Source of the DNA: an uncultured Planctomycetota bacterium
GTDB taxonomy: Bacteria > Planctomycetota > Phycisphaerae > SM23-33
Length of the DNA: 56,415 nt
NCBI GenBank assembly: GCA_903892515.1
Contig: CAITIS010000056.1
Location: 1-56,415 of the forward strand
Reading direction: 5' to 3'
The notes beneath the pieces are model-generated. The model was not told the DNA's origin, did not search any database, and worked only from the letters and a program-made list of their open reading frames with translations. Position numbers and translations under genes: made by a program. This document shows, in pieces, positions 16,866-24,678 of this stretch (position 1 is the stretch's first letter; each line of letters starts with the position of its first letter).

Positions 16866-19181
16866 CTACTCCAGAGCGGCGCCCAGCACATCCACCATCA
16901 TGCTGTCCATGGCGCCTTTGACGGCCGGAAGCTGCCACTTCTGCGCCTTGGGCCAAGTCACGCTGCGCAGCGCCGGGCCGGTGCTGCCCGTCGTTGGCAG
17001 GGTCACGGGGCCGACCGTCGAGAACAGTGTCGAAGGCGTGCTGGCAGCCGTAGTTGTCCCATTCAGCATATAAAGCGGAGCCACAGGGCCAACCACAGGC
17101 GTCGAGGCCGGCAGGTCAGTTCCGCCCGTCGGCGTGATGCTGTTGGCCAGTTGGTCGGGCGAAGCCACGGCCGGGGCCGACGCCGGCGCCGACGACACGT
17201 AGGACGTGCCGAAGTTGCGCTCCAGGATGATGTAATCCTGGAAGTTCACCACGCCGTCATTGTTGAAGTCGCCGCCTTCCCAGCCCATGTTGGCCTGGCC
17301 GAAGTTGCGCTCCAGGATGACGTAGTCCTGGAAGTTGGTCTTGCCGTCAAGGTTGGCATCGCCCACGGGCTTGCCTTCCATGGCGCCGATCCAGCCATTT
17401 GTCGGGGCGACGTTGTCGGCGGCGGCCTTGTAGGCGATGTTCGTCGGGATAAAGCCGGTGTATATCCAGTCGATCATGGCCGAGACGTTGCCTGGGTGCG
17501 TCCGCATCCAGTCGACCGCAGCCTGCGAGTCGTGATCCACCGTGCCTGCCACCACGCCGGGCTGCATGCGGTACCACCTGATCAGGTTCCGCGAAGGGTC
17601 GATGAAGTTGGGGTTTTGGCCGTTGACGTCATGAACGCCCGGCGTGGAACTGGTCGGCATATTATAGTCGCACTTGTACTTGGCGTTGTAGTCGCAATTG
17701 GCCGGCAGGACAGGGTCGTTGTACGCCGGGGAGTTCCATCGGAGTTCGTTGATCATACTGCCGCCGGTCACCGCGCCGTCGAGGGTGAAGCCGATGTTGC
17801 TCTTGAATTCGGCGATGCCGCCGGTGGCGCCGCCATGAGCACTGTCGCAGAAGACGCCGCAGCCGGCGCCGATGGCCATGACGTTGTGGTCGTAGGCGAT
17901 ATTGACGCCGTCAGCAAAGCCCAACGACGTACCGCTGCCGGCATAGTTCCCGCCCATGCGAGGCAGCGAAAGGCAGCGCTGGATCACGTTGTTTCGGGCA
18001 CCAGCCAGTTGCATGAAGGCGTCGTCCACGTAGTCGGCCGTCGGCACGTCCCAGATGCTCTGATCGAACGTAACGTTGGACGGGGCGTCGCCCATGATGT
18101 GCGGGTTGGAGACATCGGGCACGGTGCAAATCGTGTACATCCGCGTGTACAGCCCGGCCATGGGGTGGAAATAGCCGCCGTTCGGGTCGGTGGTCTCGTA
18201 GATGTTGTTTGACCAGGTCTGGAAGCCCGTGCCGGCATAGGGATTGAAATATGTGCCGTCGCCGAAGACGTTGCCCGTGATCGTCTTCATCGTCTCCAAC
18301 CATACGCAGTGGTCAAAGCCGTCGCTGACCAGGCTGACGTGGCCGCCGCTGCCCACGAAGAACGCCTCGGTCTTGATGTCGCCGTACGCCGCCAACGGGC
18401 CTTGGTCAAAGTACGAATTCGACAGCGTGAAATCCGTGGATCTGCCGTTGGCGTAGAGCGTGCTGCGCGTGAACACGCAGTGGTCGATCCCCGGCATCAA
18501 GGCGGTGCTGTCAGGGATCACGGCCAGTCCCCAGCCACCCTGGAACCACGTACCGTTGGCGTTGGGGCCGCCGTTGACGTCGGTGAAGTCCGTGTACGTG
18601 GCGGCCACGTTGCATGGCTGCCAGCTCACGTCGGAGGTAACGACGACGGGCAGTCCGGCAGTGCCAACCTTCGTCCGCAGGTAGCTGTGGTTGCTGGCGG
18701 TGCCGTGGAAGTACAGATTCATGACACAGTTGTCCGGTGCATGCACCCGCGGTTGGACCCCGGAGGTGGCGTCGAATTCCAGGCCCGCGCCGGCCTGGAC
18801 GTCGATGACGCTCTTTCCTAGGAACTTGATGCTGCCTGTCACCGTCAACGGGGCGGCGATGGTCAGCTTCTTATCGCCCACGTTCGCGCTGGTGTTCAGC
18901 ACGATCACGTCGCCCGAACCCGTGCCGATAGTGGTCGCCATGTCCACCGTGACCTTGCCGTTGATCGTCACGGTGTCGCCGGCTCCTGGAACGTGCGTGA
19001 CGGCGCCGCCGTCCTGCGTCGCCCACGTGCTCAGCGCCGACCAATTGCCTACGCCGGCAGTGCTGACGAAGGCGCTCAGCAGTTCCCGTCGTTCCAGCGA
19101 TTCCATTGACACCGTCGTTCCAACTCGGACTTGGCGATTGCGAATACGCCCGTTCTCGCCACGCCTATCAGCGGATTTCAT
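16866..19181 (-). CDS. LEPR-XLL secreted protein with beta-helix region and dockerin-like repeats
   Basis: 771-residue exported protein. The N-terminal LEPR-XLL sorting motif is MESLERRELLSA (about residues 26-37). A long right-handed beta-helix-like region follows (about 60-580), with repeated N-x-F/G-D strands and several Cys. A double dockerin-like module at about 605-660 has two calcium-loop motifs (DANLDGKTNFQDY, DFNNDGVVNFQDY), and a Pro/Thr/Ser-rich tail ends the protein. Likely a surface or secreted polysaccharide-active protein, but no catalytic residues can be named. AGAGG precedes the ATG and a strong terminator follows the stop. Confidence 0.88.
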   Translation of the reverse strand: MKSADRRGENGRIRNRQVRVGTTVSMESLERRELLSAFVSTAGVGNWSALSTWATQDGGAVTHVPGAGDTVTINGKVTVDMATTIGTGSGDVIVLNTSANVGDKKLTIAAPLTVTGSIKFLGKSVIDVQAGAGLEFDATSGVQPRVHAPDNCVMNLYFHGTASNHSYLRTKVGTAGLPVVVTSDVSWQPCNVAATYTDFTDVNGGPNANGTWFQGGWGLAVIPDSTALMPGIDHCVFTRSTLYANGRSTDFTLSNSYFDQGPLAAYGDIKTEAFFVGSGGHVSLVSDGFDHCVWLETMKTITGNVFGDGTYFNPYAGTGFQTWSNNIYETTDPNGGYFHPMAGLYTRMYTICTVPDVSNPHIMGDAPSNVTFDQSIWDVPTADYVDDAFMQLAGARNNVIQRCLSLPRMGGNYAGSGTSLGFADGVNIAYDHNVMAIGAGCGVFCDSAHGGATGGIAEFKSNIGFTLDGAVTGGSMINELRWNSPAYNDPVLPANCDYNAKYKCDYNMPTSSTPGVHDVNGQNPNFIDPSRNLIRWYRMQPGVVAGTVDHDSQAAVDWMRTHPGNVSAMIDWIYTGFIPTNIAYKAAADNVAPTNGWIGAMEGKPVGDANLDGKTNFQDYVILERNFGQANMGWEGGDFNNDGVVNFQDYIILERNFGTSYVSSAPASAPAVASPDQLANSITPTGGTDLPASTPVVGPVAPLYMLNGTTTAASTPSTLFSTVGPVTLPTTGSTGPALRSVTWPKAQKWQLPAVKGAMDSMMVDVLGAALE

Positions 19182-19386
19182 AAAAGCCTCTCTTCGAGAC
19201 AGATTTGAGTGCGTTGATCGCCGACCAGCGCACGGCTGCTAGCGAACCCACATGCACGTCGCCCGCACGACGCTGACGAAGCGCCGCGGATCCGACAACT
19301 CCAGGGATCGTAAGCCAGCCCCAGACGCGGCCGCACGCCGGTTTTCCAAAGCGATTGTTCGTTCCCGTCCGCGGCCAGATGGTTCC

Positions 19387-20010
19387 CTATCGCCGACGCA
19401 GGAGCGTCAGGCCGCCGAACGCCAACAACGACATCGTCATCGGCTCGGGCGTGGCCGTGTACTGGAAGTTCGCAGCCGTGTCAAAAAACGTTGAGTTTGT
19501 CGGGAACGCCATTGCCCCGCCAGTGGCCGAATAGAAGCCCTGACTGCTGTTGATGGTGACGTTGCTGTCACCGCTGGTGACGCCGCTGGGGCCTACGTTG
19601 TACCATTCGCCAGCGGGCAGGCCCGTCGCGATCATGTAGGTCGTGTTCGGGTCCAGGTCCACGGCACTGGCCAGCGCGTGCCAGAGCCATTTGGTTCCCT
19701 GGTTGCTGTCCGTGGCCAAAACGGTGGTCGATACTATCAGCGATTGGTCGGAAACCTTGTAGATTCCTACTTGGCTATCATGGTTTGTGGTGTTTCGCCA
19801 GGCACCGTCTCCCGTCGTCTGGTCCTGTACGCCCAGGCTGGTGACGGAGATCACGTTGCTCCCGGTGGTGAATTCCCAACCGAAGGCAGCCGGCCATACG
19901 TCCGTGCTGCCCGGCGTAGTGTAATCCAGCGCGACGGCGTCAGCGGAAGCAACTGTGGCCAGGTTCAGCAGACATACTCCTACCGCCAGCAAAGACATGA
20001 TTCTCGACAT
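19387..20010 (-). CDS. PEP-CTERM sorted protein with DUF4082-like domain
   Basis: 207-residue exported protein. A signal peptide covers residues 1-23 and the C-terminus is a PEP-CTERM signal: TPEP, a hydrophobic stretch, then LLRRR. This is the target of exosortase/EpsH. The middle resembles DUF4082 (GWEFTTGSNVISVTSLGV, then VGIYKVSDQSL), a beta-sandwich found in extracellular proteins. AAAGGAG lies just before the ATG. It is divergent from the regulator at 20241. Confidence 0.88.
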   Translation of the reverse strand: MSRIMSLLAVGVCLLNLATVASADAVALDYTTPGSTDVWPAAFGWEFTTGSNVISVTSLGVQDQTTGDGAWRNTTNHDSQVGIYKVSDQSLIVSTTVLATDSNQGTKWLWHALASAVDLDPNTTYMIATGLPAGEWYNVGPSGVTSGDSNVTINSSQGFYSATGGAMAFPTNSTFFDTAANFQYTATPEPMTMSLLAFGGLTLLRRR

Positions 20011-20240
20011 AGCTCTCTCCTTTGTTTGACTCGTAAGGCTCTCAAATCCCTCGCATCGACGCTAAACGCGACACTGAACGGAAGACGTCCTTCGGACAAC
20101 CTGCTCGTCATGTGGCATTGTATCGGTGGTGCCCAGGCGGGCAATACGTATATGCGTTAAAAAATGTCGTCTACGCGTACTTGCTTCGCTGCCGTTGTCG
20201 CGGTATGTTTCTGATAAGCGGATTCGCAGGAGATGGCGTG

Positions 20241-21419
20241 ATGACGAGAACGAAACGATTGGCGGTTTTCGTGGTGTGTCACACGGCGTTCGGCCAGGGC
20301 GTGGTGCGAGGAGTGATGCGCTACTGTAAGACGCATGGCTCGTGGGAAATAGAGGTCGAGCCTGAGCACACCCCGGCGACCCTGGCGAGAGTGCTGGAGG
20401 CCGTGGAACATTCAGACTTCGACGGGATCATTTCAGAGATATGGTACAGCAACCAGCTTCGAGCATTGCAGGCCGTCGGCATCCCTTCTGTCGAGGTGTC
20501 AGGAAGCTGGGATACCATGAATCCGGTGCGCGTCCAGTCGGACAATGAGGCCGTGGGGCGGCTTGCGGCCAGGCACCTGATGGAACGCGGGCTCAGGAAC
20601 TTCGCCTACTTCGCTGTGACCTTCAGAGCTCAACCCGTGCTCCATGTGCGCCAGCGCCGGCAAGCCTTTGTGTCCGAGCTTCGCCGGCATGGCCATGACT
20701 GTGACGTCTTCATGCCGACCCTATCGCTGAGGTACGTGGCAGGCGCCTCGACGGAACAGGGCCCCCTGATTCGGTGGCTCACAAGTCTTCCCAAGCCGGT
20801 TGGGTTGTTGTGTCCGACCGACTTTCAGGTCAAGCAAGTTATCCTGGCTGCCAGACAGGGGAATATCCGCATTCCCGAAGAAGTGGCGCTGGTCGGCGTG
20901 GGCAATGACGAGTTCACCTGTGAAATCTGCTCGGTTCCGATCAGCAGCGTGGACCTCGCGCCATTGCGAACAGGGTATGTCGCGGCCTCAGTGATTGATC
21001 GCATGTGTCACGGCCGCACGCCACCGAAGAGACCAGTTCTGGTGGAGCCGGCAGGGGTGATTGTGCGGCAGTCTTCCGACATCCTGACCGCCGAGAACCC
21101 CTGCGTAACAGGCGCCCTCCGGTTTATCCAGTTGCACGCGCAATCGCCTATTGAAGTCAGGGACGTGCTGAAGGAGATCCCGATCTCACGAAGAGCCCTG
21201 GAACACAACTTCAAAGCCTTGCTCGGGCGAACGCCCAGCCAGCACATTTTTCACGTGCGGGTCGAGATGGCCAAGAGAATGCTCGTGGAAACGGGACTGC
21301 CATTGGCCGTCGTGGCCGAGCGATGTGGGTTCACCAGTGCCTCGATCTTCTCCGCGATCTTTCGGAGATCAATGGGGCTTCGACCTGGGGAGTACCGGCG
21401 GCAGTATCGCGTGGGGTAG
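20241..21419 (+). CDS. XylR-type regulator: LacI-like sensor with AraC DNA-binding domain
   Basis: 392-residue transcription regulator. Residues about 1-265 form a periplasmic-binding-like sensor (LAVFVVCHTAFGQGV, then VALVGVGNDEF), as in LacI and XylR. Residues about 290-390 are an AraC-type double HTH (SRRALEHNFKALLGR, then FTSASIFSAIFRRSMGLRPGEYRR). The frame opens 43 codons earlier, but AGGAG about 10 bases upstream supports the ATG at 20241. This architecture is typical of planctomycete sugar-responsive regulators. It is a paralogue of the next gene, and divergence from the PEP-CTERM gene suggests a possible target. Confidence 0.9.
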   Translation: MTRTKRLAVFVVCHTAFGQGVVRGVMRYCKTHGSWEIEVEPEHTPATLARVLEAVEHSDFDGIISEIWYSNQLRALQAVGIPSVEVSGSWDTMNPVRVQSDNEAVGRLAARHLMERGLRNFAYFAVTFRAQPVLHVRQRRQAFVSELRRHGHDCDVFMPTLSLRYVAGASTEQGPLIRWLTSLPKPVGLLCPTDFQVKQVILAARQGNIRIPEEVALVGVGNDEFTCEICSVPISSVDLAPLRTGYVAASVIDRMCHGRTPPKRPVLVEPAGVIVRQSSDILTAENPCVTGALRFIQLHAQSPIEVRDVLKEIPISRRALEHNFKALLGRTPSQHIFHVRVEMAKRMLVETGLPLAVVAERCGFTSASIFSAIFRRSMGLRPGEYRRQYRVG

Positions 21420-21688
21420 CCGTTTGGCCGGAGCGCGTACGCAGGGCCTTCGGCTCGTGAAGAAGCCCTTAGAGACGCATATCCACCTCGCTTCTTCACC
21501 GCCCCTACAAGAGGCCCAAGGCCGTCTCGCCGTTTCCGCAGTGGCTCAGGGCTTGCTGCGAACGACCTCAAGCTTGCCGCCTGCGCCCAGCCGGGCCAGC
21601 CAGCACAGAATCACGTCAACGGGCTCGCCGGGATACAGCTGATCTGGCTCCGGCCACGGCATGCCAGACCGATGGCCAGGAATTCATC
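21420..21688. other. Gap between the two regulators
   Basis: No gene can be supported. On the minus strand a 38-codon frame with the start-like ATG at about 21662 (MPWPEPDQLYPGEPVDV, stop TGA near 21548) looks protein-like and could be the tail of a lost gene, but it has no upstream continuation. Confidence 0.3.
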
Positions 21689-21728
21689 TTGTCAGGAAAT
21701 GACTCTTTGCGCAAAATGGGTGTACAAT
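21689..21728 (+). promoter_or_regulatory. Candidate promoter and palindrome upstream of the second regulator
   Basis: TTGTCA (21689-21694), a 17-base spacer and CAAAAT (21712-21717) form one possible promoter; TACAAT (21723-21728) is an alternative -10. A perfect palindrome TTTGCGCAAA (21706-21715) lies within and could be an operator, possibly for one of the flanking XylR-type proteins. Confidence 0.4.
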
Positions 21729-21756
21729 TACGTCACCCAATCAGGAAGACATAAGA

Positions 21757-22932
21757 ATGGCTAAGACAGTGCGTGTGGCTGCGTGCATCGGCTTTGGAGG
21801 CCCATTTGGCCGCGAGGTGGCCAGCGGGGTCATCGATTTCTGTCTGCGCCATCCCAATTGGTATGTGTTTCTGCGCGGCATGGTGGCGGGGGATCAGCAA
21901 GCCATTGCCATTGCCATTGAGCAGTGGAAGGCCCATGGCTTGATCACCAGCCCGCCTGACGCGCTGCTGACAGAGGTGATTCGGCGGGCAGGCGTGCCTA
22001 CCGTTGAGATCAGCGGCCAGCCATCGGAACTGTGGTCAACGGTGGCGCCGGACAACCGGGCCATCGGCGCCGTGGCGGCCGAGCATCTGCTGGAACGCGG
22101 CTTCCTGTCCTATGGATTCTGCGGCGACATCGAGGCGTGGCACTCCGCTGAGCGGGGGGCCGGCTTTGCCTCCACCATCGAGGCCCAGGGGCAGCAGTGC
22201 CAAGACCTCAAACTCGAGCTTTTCTCGCCTGACTGGATCGAAGTGCATAGGCGCATCTCGGTCTGGCTCGAAGGCCTGACCAAGCCCGCCGGCGTGATGG
22301 CCTGCGACGATTGGACGGCTCGGCAGGTGATCTGGGCCTGCCGCGAGGCCAAGCTGCGCGTGCCCGAAGACGTCTCGGTCATCGGTGTGGACAATGATTC
22401 AAACGAGTCGCACCTGTCCCAGGTTCCGCTCTCGACAGTGCTGCTGCCGACGCGGTTGATCGGGCAGACGGCCGCCAAGGTGCTGCACCGGCTCATGAAG
22501 GATCCTGGCGCCCCGCGCGAGGTCATCCTGCTCAAGCCGGTAGGCGTCATCGCCAGGCAGTCAACCAATGCGTTCGGCAAGAGCACGCCCGAAACGCAGG
22601 CAGCGCTGCGGTTCATCGCCGAGAACGCGGACAAACCGATCAGGGTGGGCGACATTCTGGCCCATGTTGGCACCAGTCGGCGCAAACTGGAGCGGAGTTT
22701 CGCCATCGTGCTCCAGCGTTCGCCCGGCGCGGAAGTCCTGCGCGTCCACCTGCAACGGGCTCAGAACCTCTTGGCCGAGACGGACCTGAAAATCCAGGCC
22801 GTGGCCGCGGCCGCGGGCTTCGGCTCGTACACGCTGTTTTGCCGGCACTTCCACAAGCGAACCGGCATGCGCCCAGCCGATTACCGCCGCAAAGCCCGGG
22901 CGGAATTGCCCTCGGCGCCGCCAGCGTATTGA
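21757..22932 (+). CDS. XylR-type regulator, paralogue of 20241-21419
   Basis: 391-residue regulator with the same order as its neighbour. A LacI-like ligand-binding region covers residues about 1-270 (VSVIGVDNDSNESH), and an AraC-type DNA-binding region covers about 290-378 (TSRRKLERSFAIVLQRSP, then FGSYTLFCRHFHKRTGMRPADYRR). AGGAA precedes the ATG. Sequence divergence from the first copy is large, so it likely senses a different sugar. The two genes are in tandem, about 340 bases apart, and no transporter lies alongside. Confidence 0.9.
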   Translation: MAKTVRVAACIGFGGPFGREVASGVIDFCLRHPNWYVFLRGMVAGDQQAIAIAIEQWKAHGLITSPPDALLTEVIRRAGVPTVEISGQPSELWSTVAPDNRAIGAVAAEHLLERGFLSYGFCGDIEAWHSAERGAGFASTIEAQGQQCQDLKLELFSPDWIEVHRRISVWLEGLTKPAGVMACDDWTARQVIWACREAKLRVPEDVSVIGVDNDSNESHLSQVPLSTVLLPTRLIGQTAAKVLHRLMKDPGAPREVILLKPVGVIARQSTNAFGKSTPETQAALRFIAENADKPIRVGDILAHVGTSRRKLERSFAIVLQRSPGAEVLRVHLQRAQNLLAETDLKIQAVAAAAGFGSYTLFCRHFHKRTGMRPADYRRKARAELPSAPPAY

Positions 22933-23449
22933 TATTGTCTGTTGCAACGGCACACACAGCCGGTCATCCGCAGATTTCGCAGATTACGCAGAGGACATTG
23001 ACATTGTCCGTGGCTACAGCATGCACAACGCGCGGGCTCTTGGAGTCCGCCCGCTCTCTTGCGCCGGCGAAGAACTGTCTCAGGACCGGCTAAACGGGCG
23101 GCAGAACCGCTCTCGCCCGTACGCTTGGCCGTGTGTCCACCTTGGGATGTCTGAAGGATACAGTTTTTCACGCAGCTTTATGGATTAGCTCTTGCCATCG
23201 GCACGGTGGCATCTATAATCAGCCTTGGTCATCTTTCGCAAGCAACTCTGTTTTTAGTGTTACGGGGCTGTTGGCAGACCTTTTTTGCTTCTAGCCGGTG
23301 CTCATTCCCCCGCGCCGGATCAAACTGAAGCAGGCTCCGTAACGTACGGATAGTGGTTGGATAAAGTCATTCTGCCCTTTTGTGGCAAATGCGGCCTCGG
23401 GGGGCTAAGACTGAGTATGGACTCTTGACGTAAGGAAACGGAGGCACGG
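22933..23449. other. Gap holding one ATCCGCAGATT repeat
   Basis: No gene or RNA can be supported. One copy of the ATCCGCAGATTTCGCAGAT-type repeat is at 22967-22993. No HicA toxin gene is visible upstream of hicB. Confidence 0.5.
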
Positions 23450-23650
23450 ATGAGACTTTGTGTAAGAATCAGGCAGAACGAAAGGGGCAGGTACGTTGCC
23501 AGTTGCCCTTCGCTGCCCGGCTGTGTTTCGGCTGGCGTTACCGAGCAGCAGGCCAAGGATAACCTGGAAGAGGCAATCCGTGGCTATCTGGCAAGTGTGA
23601 ACAACTTCGTGCCCCACGACATTGACAAGGTTCTGGAGTACCAGACCTAG
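23450..23650 (+). CDS. HicB-family antitoxin-like protein, orphan
   Basis: 66-residue protein of the HicB partial-RNase H fold: VRIRQNERGRYVASCPSLPG, then the AGVTEQQAKDNLEEAIRGYL helix. The typical C-terminal DNA-binding domain is absent, so this is the short form. GGAGG lies 5 bases before the ATG, and a perfect terminator follows 27 bases after the stop, so it is a free-standing transcription unit. No HicA toxin is adjacent on either side. Confidence 0.85.
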   Translation: MRLCVRIRQNERGRYVASCPSLPGCVSAGVTEQQAKDNLEEAIRGYLASVNNFVPHDIDKVLEYQT

Positions 23651-23677
23651 GTCAGCGGTCGATACGGTAGATCTTCC

Positions 23678-23708
23678 GCAGCGGCGAGGTTAGCCGCTGC
23701 TTTTTTTT
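23678..23708 (+). terminator. Rho-independent terminator after hicB
   Basis: Perfect 8-base stem GCAGCGGC/GCCGCTGC, 7-base loop, then a run of eight T. Confidence 0.92.
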
Positions 23709-23750
23709 GCCTCGATCTGGGCGCGTTCCGTTTGCGGCGTTCGCCAAAAG

Positions 23751-23785
23751 AGAAGAGCCCCTCGGCGTTGGCCGAAGGGCTCTTC
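23751..23785 (-). terminator. Terminator after the second PEP-CTERM gene
   Basis: Near-perfect stem AGAAGAGCCCCTCGGC against GCCGAAGGGCTCTTCT, flanked by A/T-rich bases, 30 bases past the stop at 23816 on the minus strand. Confidence 0.8.
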
Positions 23786-23815
23786 TTTCAAACTGATCCT
23801 GGATGCTTCCGAGAA

Positions 23816-24412
23816 CTACGCCCGGTTGCGGCGCTTCAGGCTGACCAGGCCGCCGACAGCCAGCAGGGCCAGCGTCATCGGCTCGGGGACCGATTCCAGC
23901 CGGACGTTATCGAATGCTGCCCGCCTGTCGCTGCCTGACACCAGCACGATCTTGAGAGCGCCGTCATTGGGGGCGGTGCCCTGAAGCACGACGTCCTGGA
24001 AATTGACGTTCGCCTGGTTGGGCTCGTAGTACTCGGCGAAGGTTACGCCGCCGGCCTGGAGCTGGATACGTTCATCCGTCGCTTGGTCGGTAAACCAAGC
24101 GCAGGAGACCGCAACCGTCAGCTTGTACTCAGTGCCCGACACCGCGTTGGTAAGGGTCTGAGACATCGGAATTCCATAGCCTGAGGCGAACAGGAAGTTC
24201 TGCCCGTCCTGGTTCCTCTGGAATTGTCCACCCCAGCTGTTGGCCATGACGGCGTAGGCCTGACCGTCCCAGCCGATGACGCTGCTGGTCCAGTTAGGAC
24301 TGTCAAGCTCAAAGCTGGGGTTGGCGACCGGGATAATGTCGGCTCGAAGGCTGCCTGCTCCCAAAACCAGCACAGCCACGGCGCACAAAATGAACAGCTT
24401 GTTCAACTTCAC
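23816..24412 (-). CDS. PEP-CTERM sorted protein
   Basis: 198-residue exported protein. A signal peptide covers residues 1-24, a beta-rich carbohydrate-binding-like body begins IPVANPSFELD (the usual N-terminal strand of PEP-CTERM domain proteins), and the C-terminus is VPEPMTLALLAVGGLVSLKRR. The start codon is GTG, with AAAGGAG about 9 bases upstream. Its terminator is at 23751-23785. The exosortase that would process it is not in this window. Confidence 0.87.
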   Translation of the reverse strand: MKLNKLFILCAVAVLVLGAGSLRADIIPVANPSFELDSPNWTSSVIGWDGQAYAVMANSWGGQFQRNQDGQNFLFASGYGIPMSQTLTNAVSGTEYKLTVAVSCAWFTDQATDERIQLQAGGVTFAEYYEPNQANVNFQDVVLQGTAPNDGALKIVLVSGSDRRAAFDNVRLESVPEPMTLALLAVGGLVSLKRRNRA

Positions 24413-24678
24413 GTTCCGCTCCTTTACAGAAATGGGTCACACAACACGCGTGCAGTCCACCTAAGACTGCACTTACTCATGCTGCAGCCCGGCTCAAGGA
24501 CTGCAACCACAATCTTAACTATAACGGTCGCAGCCGTTTTTGCCTAGAGGAAACTTCCAGCCAGGAACAGATCCTGGTTGATCGCTCGTCCCCTGGAACA
24601 CCCGCTCCACTGCCGACCTACAATGCCCTGTAGCAGCGGAGCTTACGATGAACGGATCTGCCTGAGCGAGGATCGCGA

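Noticed and set aside
16441..17073. Plus-strand open frame of 210 codons
   Set aside because: It crosses the terminator hairpin and runs antisense into the LEPR-XLL gene; no motif or ribosome site.
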